From NCBI GenBank assembly GCA_026991225.1, contig JALXCB010000123.1, forward strand, positions 1-48,598: a stretch of DNA of 48,598 nt, given 5' to 3'. The stretch's first letter is position 1; the number at the start of each line of letters is the position of its first letter. Shown here piece after piece: positions 44,416-48,598 of this stretch. The DNA comes from Anaerolineae bacterium. Its GTDB lineage: Bacteria; Chloroflexota; Anaerolineae; J102. Below the pieces are notes generated by a model. The model saw only the letters and a list, made by a program, of their open reading frames with translations. It did no database searches and was not told the DNA's origin. The translations under genes and the position numbers were made by a program.

Positions 44416-47235
44416 TTATTCTAACGGAAAAACGACGTGATCGGCCAGGATGTTGCCCGCGTCGTCGATGAAAGGCAGGCGGCGGCCGGTGAGGGGGTCG
44501 TAGAGGCCCACTTCCAGGCCAAAGGGGCCTTCCACCGCCGTATTGGGGAAGGGAAAGGCGTGGGCGTCGGCGATGGTTTCGCCCGCGACCCACGAGGTGG
44601 TGGGATGGTCGCCGTCCGCCGGTTCGCGGTCGTCCTGGGCCAGGATATCCCCGTCCTGGTCGATGAGATGGACGAAGACCGAGTAATGGATGTCGGTAGG
44701 GCCCGCGGGCCGCCAGTAGAGGATGAGATTGATGGGCGCGCCCGGCTCGGCCCGGGCGATGAGATCATATCCAGCCAGCTTATGCCCGCCCTGCAGCGTC
44801 AGGTCGAGGGGATGCTGGGGATTGGGCGGCTGGAAGTCGTGAGGACGGGCTTCGATGGTCACTCGTCCCAGGCCCAGAGCGTCTTTCCCAGCCCAGGCGA
44901 TGCGCTGGCCGCTGGCAGGGTCGAAGAGCCCGGCGATGAGGTCGTACTCGCCCGCGGGCAGCTCGGCGGGGACGCGCAGTTTCTGCTGACTGCGCAACAC
45001 AGCTTCGGGCCACTGGTTGGTGGGCAGCCAGGGGATGGGCGGGCCCTCCATCCCCGCGATCATCTGGCCCCCATCGTCCAGCAATTGCAGAAAGACGTAG
45101 CGCTCGGGCGCGAGCGGGCCGTAGGACCGCCAGTAGAGGTCGACAGGGATGTCGTCGCCCGGCAAGAAAGGCCCTTCGCCCCGCTCGTAGCCCAGAAATG
45201 CGACGCCGTCGCCCTGGATGTCCGCGGGATGATCGGGCCGGGGGAGGATGTCGATGGCGTGGGGCAGCGCCAGGGTCTGCACCCAGGCTTCGGGCGTGGG
45301 GTTGGGGCCATCGGTGGCGATGGGGCTGAGATCAGGCCGCAGCAGGGCCATGACGAGATCATACTCGCCCGGCGGCGTGCCCGCGGGCAGGGTGAGGCCG
45401 ATGCGATCGCGGTTGCGCCAGGGTGCGGGCGGTCCTTCATCCAGCGCAGGTTCCGGATGGGCGAAGGGCGTCACGTCGCGCTGCGCCCAGCGATTGCCAT
45501 CGAGCCCGCGCAACCAGAGCGAGTAGGTCAGATCAGAGGGATTGATGGGGCGATCGCCCTGCCAATCCAGCTCGAAGAAGACGCGGTAAGGCGTTTCCAC
45601 ATACCATCCATCGGCCAGACTGACGCCATTCTCCCAGGTCTGGGGTGTGACGAGCTCGGTCTGACGCCCGGCTCCCCGGGGTTCATCCCAGCCGGTGAGG
45701 CGGGTTTCTTCCCCAAACCAGCGGTTGAGAAGCTGATAGCTGTGCTGACCCAGATAGGTTTCCACTTTGGTCTCGAAGATGCCGCCCAGGGAGAGATGCT
45801 CGGGCAACCAGACGCCTCCGCGCTGGCGCAGGGCGTCCAGGGTGCGTTGCACCGCGGGCGTCCAGTCGGGGTCGGGGCTGAGGACGATGGGCGTGGTTTC
45901 GTTGCGCGGGGGGATGGGCGCGGCGTCGGCGTTGACCAGGGTGGGATAGAATTCCCAGGGCAGGTAGGCCAGGAAGTAGCCCGCCTGCCAGGGATAGATG
46001 ACGAAGACGCTGTCGCCCGGGCGCAGGTTTTCCGTCACGGTGTGGATGAGCGGGCGGTAGTCGCGGTCGGCGTAGCGGGGCGTGGTGTAGAATGCGGCCA
46101 GGCTGACGGCCTGCGTAGCGAAGAGTGCGGTCAGGAAGATTGCCCCCGCGGCCCGTGACTCCAGCCACAGGCTGCGGACGCCCAGGGCCAGGAGCAGCCA
46201 CAGCGCGGGCGCGGCGAAGTACAGCACCCGCTCGAAGTGTTCGGGGATGAAGGGCGCGCGTATCTGCTGCAAAAATCCGCCCAGCAGAGCGATGATCAGG
46301 ATGGTCGTCAGATAGGCCGCCGGGGAAGTCAACGCGCTTAAGCGCGTTTTGAAACCCGCTTCAGCGGGTTTGGCCCACGCCAGCGCGGCCAGGGGCGGGA
46401 TCAACAAAAGCAGCGCCCAGGCCCACCACACACTCGCCCATCCCTCCAGATGCCCGACAGTGAAGGCGCTGAGATGCCGCGCCACATAAGCCAGCAGGGG
46501 CAGGGGCGCGTCGTTGTCCTTGACCACTTTGTTGGGCACATAACTCAACAACTGCGGGCCTGCGTACAGGGCCCAGGGCAGATAGAGCAGTCCCGCCGCG
46601 ACCAAGCTGCCCAGGAACGCCTTCCACCGCTCCCGGCGGGCGATGAGCATCCACAGAAATTGCGCCGCGGGCAGCAGAACGAACACATACAGGGTATAAA
46701 GCCCGGCCAACACGCTCAGCCCATACGCGATCCCCCACTTCCAATCCTCCCTTTGCGTCTTTGCGTCTTTGCGTGAGATCATCCCCCAGCGCCAGCCCGT
46801 CCACAGCGCGGCCAGGGCCAGCATGCCAGCCAGGCCATACATGCGCACCTCCTGGCCGTAGTAAATGGCCATGGGATTCACCGCAACCAACAGCGCGGCC
46901 AGGTAGCCCGTGGACCTGTCCCGCATATCCCGACCCAGAGCGTAGGCCAGGGGAATGGCGGGCAGGCTGAGCAGGACGCTGAACAGGCGCAGGGAGATGG
47001 GATTGAGCCCGAAGATAAGGCTCCAACCGCGCAACAGAGCGTAGTAGAGGGGTGGGTGGATGTCGGCCGCGGTGCGGACCAGCATCTCCGTCAGGGGCTG
47101 GGCCGCGAACCAGACCGTGTACCCCTCATCCCACCACAACGGCTGAAAATCCAGACGAATGAGACGCAGCCCCAGGCCCAACAGGGTGATGAGGGCGAGG
47201 ATGAGGATGGGGGAACGAAAACGAGGGGCGCGCAT
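44416..47235 (-). CDS. GT39-like membrane glycosyltransferase with C-terminal beta modules and repeat-derived insertions
   Basis: A 939-aa protein. The N-terminal ~440 residues have about eleven membrane helices and the GT39/ArnT-like first loop LDFQPLWWDEGYTVWFAAQP (Asp36-Glu37), suggesting sugar transfer from a lipid carrier. The rest is extracytoplasmic, with three related beta modules marked by YDLVMALLRPDLSPI, YDLIAGLFDPASGQRI and LEVGLYDPLTGRRLPF. Two loops are encoded by repeat DNA: residues ~154-162 (RKDAKTQRE) and ~289-302 (AKPAEAGFKTRLSA). The start at 47235 gives a proper cytoplasmic charge before helix 1. Acceptor and sugar are unknown. Confidence 0.85.
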   Translation of the reverse strand: MRAPRFRSPILILALITLLGLGLRLIRLDFQPLWWDEGYTVWFAAQPLTEMLVRTAADIHPPLYYALLRGWSLIFGLNPISLRLFSVLLSLPAIPLAYALGRDMRDRSTGYLAALLVAVNPMAIYYGQEVRMYGLAGMLALAALWTGWRWGMISRKDAKTQREDWKWGIAYGLSVLAGLYTLYVFVLLPAAQFLWMLIARRERWKAFLGSLVAAGLLYLPWALYAGPQLLSYVPNKVVKDNDAPLPLLAYVARHLSAFTVGHLEGWASVWWAWALLLLIPPLAALAWAKPAEAGFKTRLSALTSPAAYLTTILIIALLGGFLQQIRAPFIPEHFERVLYFAAPALWLLLALGVRSLWLESRAAGAIFLTALFATQAVSLAAFYTTPRYADRDYRPLIHTVTENLRPGDSVFVIYPWQAGYFLAYLPWEFYPTLVNADAAPIPPRNETTPIVLSPDPDWTPAVQRTLDALRQRGGVWLPEHLSLGGIFETKVETYLGQHSYQLLNRWFGEETRLTGWDEPRGAGRQTELVTPQTWENGVSLADGWYVETPYRVFFELDWQGDRPINPSDLTYSLWLRGLDGNRWAQRDVTPFAHPEPALDEGPPAPWRNRDRIGLTLPAGTPPGEYDLVMALLRPDLSPIATDGPNPTPEAWVQTLALPHAIDILPRPDHPADIQGDGVAFLGYERGEGPFLPGDDIPVDLYWRSYGPLAPERYVFLQLLDDGGQMIAGMEGPPIPWLPTNQWPEAVLRSQQKLRVPAELPAGEYDLIAGLFDPASGQRIAWAGKDALGLGRVTIEARPHDFQPPNPQHPLDLTLQGGHKLAGYDLIARAEPGAPINLILYWRPAGPTDIHYSVFVHLIDQDGDILAQDDREPADGDHPTTSWVAGETIADAHAFPFPNTAVEGPFGLEVGLYDPLTGRRLPFIDDAGNILADHVVFPLE
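46331..46371. repeat. Two hairpin units inserted in frame within the GT39-like gene
   Basis: AACGCGCTTAAGCGCGTT (46331-46348) is a perfect palindrome, and AAACCCGCT-TC-AGCGGGTTT (46352-46371) a near-perfect one. Both have the CTTMAG centre typical of the intergenic hairpin-chain elements. The reading frame continues through them without a stop. Confidence 0.75.
46751..46774. repeat. Three perfect CTTTGCGT octamers within the GT39-like gene
   Basis: CTTTGCGT occurs three times in tandem (24 bp, so the frame is kept), encoding KDAKTQRE on the minus strand in a loop between membrane helices. This octamer belongs to the same style of degenerate 7-8-bp repeats that fill the gaps between genes. 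Confidence 0.8.
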
Positions 47236-47251
47236 GAAGAAACTCAGCGAA

Positions 47252-48181
47252 TCATTGCGCCGAGAGGAAGCCAATGTAGATCTCCCGGTTGGGGTTGGCC
47301 GGGCTGGTGGTGAAGGTGACGATGGGGGAACGACGCACGCCGCCCGCATCGATGAGGTAAGCCTCCCAGTCCCCATCGCCAGGATTGAAGATCTCCAGCT
47401 TCAAGTTGTACTGCACCCGGTTGCCAAACTCCTCATCCGGCGGCGCGGACCATTGGAAATAAGGCAGGGAGGGTTCGCTGGTGGCGACGACAACGCCATT
47501 GCGCTTCACTTGCAGCCGCCAACCGGGGATGGGATAGCCTTCGCCCGTGCCGCCGTACACCTTTACCCACAGCGTCAGCCAATCGTTGTTGGTGGGCATG
47601 AAGATGGGCCCGATGCCCCGGTAAAAGGCCAGAGGAGGCGTGGGCGTGGGAGGGATGGGCGTGGGCGTGGCTGTGGGCAGCGGGGTGGGCGTGGGCACGC
47701 TGATGACCGGAATATCGTTCAGATTGCCGCTGATCTCGACCAGATCGCTGCGCACCCAGCCCTCCTTCTCATTCGCCAGACAGCAGATGCGCCACCAGGT
47801 GCCTGTGCCGTTGGCTCCAGTCACATTGAATGTCTCCCCCTGCTTCGCCGTGCCGATCACGGGGAAGACGAGCCCCGGCCCACTGCGTACATTGACGCTG
47901 TCGGCGGTGATGCGCACCTGAGCCGCGGGCGTGGGCGTAATCGTGGGCGTGGGCGAAGGGGGAACGGGCGTAGGCGATGGAATTGGGGTGGCGGTGGGCG
48001 TCGGCGTGGGCGTAATCGTAGGCGTGGGCGTCACTGTGTTCGTAGGCAGCAGGGTGGGGGTGATGGTGGGCGTAGGCGTGGCCGTGGGCGCGACGACCAG
48101 CGCCCCTACGCTGCCGCCACAACCAGCCAACAGCATGACCAGAAGCCCGAACAACAAAACCTGCCACCTGCTACCTGCCAC
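47252..48181 (-). CDS. Lipoprotein with Thr/Pro linker, SH3b domain and C-terminal beta domain
   Basis: Product 309 aa. The signal sequence VLLFGLLVMLLAGCGG carries a lipobox (LAGC), so it is predicted to be lipid-anchored outside the membrane. A ~55-residue TPTPT-type linker follows, then a bacterial SH3 domain (ITADSVNVRSGPGLVFPVIG then GWVRSDLVEI), a second Pro-rich linker, and a C-terminal beta domain (~180-309) resembling that of the upstream gene product. No ATG is near; GTG at 48181 with AGGTGG upstream is the likely start, and both lie inside a family E heptamer repeat. SH3b domains often bind peptidoglycan. Confidence 0.8.
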   Translation of the reverse strand: MAGSRWQVLLFGLLVMLLAGCGGSVGALVVAPTATPTPTITPTLLPTNTVTPTPTITPTPTPTATPIPSPTPVPPSPTPTITPTPAAQVRITADSVNVRSGPGLVFPVIGTAKQGETFNVTGANGTGTWWRICCLANEKEGWVRSDLVEISGNLNDIPVISVPTPTPLPTATPTPIPPTPTPPLAFYRGIGPIFMPTNNDWLTLWVKVYGGTGEGYPIPGWRLQVKRNGVVVATSEPSLPYFQWSAPPDEEFGNRVQYNLKLEIFNPGDGDWEAYLIDAGGVRRSPIVTFTTSPANPNREIYIGFLSAQ

Positions 48182-48195
48182 GAGCCACCTGCTAC
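48159..48195. repeat. Heptamer repeat, family E (ACCTGCC), spanning a gene boundary
   Basis: ACCTGCC ACCTGCT ACCTGCC ACGAGCC ACCTGCT ACTTCTG. It contains the stop codon (TAG, 48194-48192) of the upstream gene, and the ribosome binding site, GTG start and first codons of the lipoprotein. The same family flanks the hutU stop at 42555-42583. Confidence 0.8.
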
Positions 48196-48598
48196 TTCTG
48201 CTGCCAGCGCGGCAGGAATGTGCGCGTGTCTCCGCTGATGGTGGCTTCCCAGGCCTCGGAGACCTGATTGCCAGCACCATCGGCCACGTACACCTTGTAT
48301 GTTCCCGCCAGCAGAGGGAATTCGATCTTAGCGTTGTAGATGAACTCGCCCGGCAGCCCTGGATCGCCGCGCAGGAAGACGTCGCCAAAAGGCGCTTCCT
48401 TGCGCTCGCCGTTGGGGGCGATGGCCACCATCTTGTAGCCGCCCACCGCGCCATTCCCTTCCTTATTGAAAAGTCCGCCAAAGAAGGTGACGATGGGATT
48501 CGTGTTGATGCGCGGCTCCATGGACGTTTTTACGAAGAGATAGGAGGGCGCGGGGGTGGGCGTCGGCCTGGGTGTGGCCGTGGGACGCGGTTTGGGCG
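48192..48598 (-). CDS. C-terminal part of a secreted protein with Thr/Pro linker (partial)
   Basis: The frame is open to the window edge. It begins with a PTATPRPTPTPAP linker and continues into a ~115-residue beta-rich domain (INTNPIVTFFGGLFNKEGN, GYKMVAIAPNGERKEAP, YNAKIEFPLLAGTYKVYVAD, SGDTRTFLPRW). The domain resembles the C-terminal domain of the following lipoprotein (shared YNxKxE, GxY/WxxY and xDAGG-like positions), so the two genes are probably tandem duplicates. The N-terminus, signal peptide and any SH3 domain are outside the window. An ATG at 48521 is internal, not the start. Confidence 0.75.
   Translation of the reverse strand, partial: PKPRPTATPRPTPTPAPSYLFVKTSMEPRINTNPIVTFFGGLFNKEGNGAVGGYKMVAIAPNGERKEAPFGDVFLRGDPGLPGEFIYNAKIEFPLLAGTYKVYVADGAGNQVSEAWEATISGDTRTFLPRWQQK

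Overview
The window is ordinary chromosomal DNA from a GC-rich bacterium. The best guess is a Chloroflexota (Anaerolineae-like) lineage, possibly a metagenome assembly. This is inferred from the Pro/Thr-rich linkers of secreted proteins and lipoproteins, the elongation factor P loop, a decaprenyl-phosphate phosphoribosyltransferase-like UbiA protein, large glycosyltransferase-39-like membrane proteins, and the abundance of short intergenic repeats. No rRNA, tRNA, CRISPR array, prophage or plasmid function was seen.

Layout: 1-45 holds the first codons of an IS630-type transposase running off the left edge. 144-3230 is pyrH-frr-uppS-cdsA (+). 3178-5190 holds a Uma2-like nuclease, a ComEA-like protein and a small unknown protein (-). 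5350-10698 is a tightly coupled + strand operon: class I amidotransferase, glutamate racemase, PAS histidine kinase, NarL-type regulator, asparaginase. A Crp/Fnr regulator (-) and a 145-aa unknown (+) diverge from 11345-11571. An O-antigen-ligase-like protein and UbiA follow. 14767-19491 is a methionine/SAM-cycle operon (-): a sigma70 promoter, a SAM-I (S-box) riboswitch and a terminator precede a HAD phosphatase, adenosine kinase, adenosylhomocysteinase and MetK, ending in an intrinsic terminator. A broken UPF0175/DUF3368 toxin-antitoxin pair, efp and a DinG-type helicase with exonuclease domain follow. 24833-30400 holds two secreted polysaccharide-active proteins facing tail to tail. 30590-36151 has acpS, an inactive/active M16 peptidase pair, ugd and a flippase-like membrane protein. 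36397-36555 contains a candidate small RNA gene. The rest has two giant GT39-like proteins, a methyltransferase, a DUF2442/DUF4160 pair, a monooxygenase pseudogene, hutU and two secreted proteins with a shared C-terminal domain.

The most unusual property is what fills the gaps between genes. (1) At least seven copies of a composite ~150-190 bp element have a fixed module order (M1 GCCGATACGGACGAAAATG-like, M2 GCGCGGGAAGCC, an exchangeable palindrome of degenerate heptamers, M4 CTCGCCCAACGT, M5 CTATTTTCAAAACAG). They abut gene starts or stops and supply stop codons, protein tails and perhaps start codons. (2) Chains of hairpins with short loops form a MITE-like element; the copy at 41874-42130 has inverted ends and a perfect 10-bp direct duplication. 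(3) Pieces of both repeat classes sit in frame inside one membrane protein gene. These are the best candidates for something undescribed. The SAM-riboswitch operon led by an unassigned HAD phosphatase is the most interpretable functional lead.
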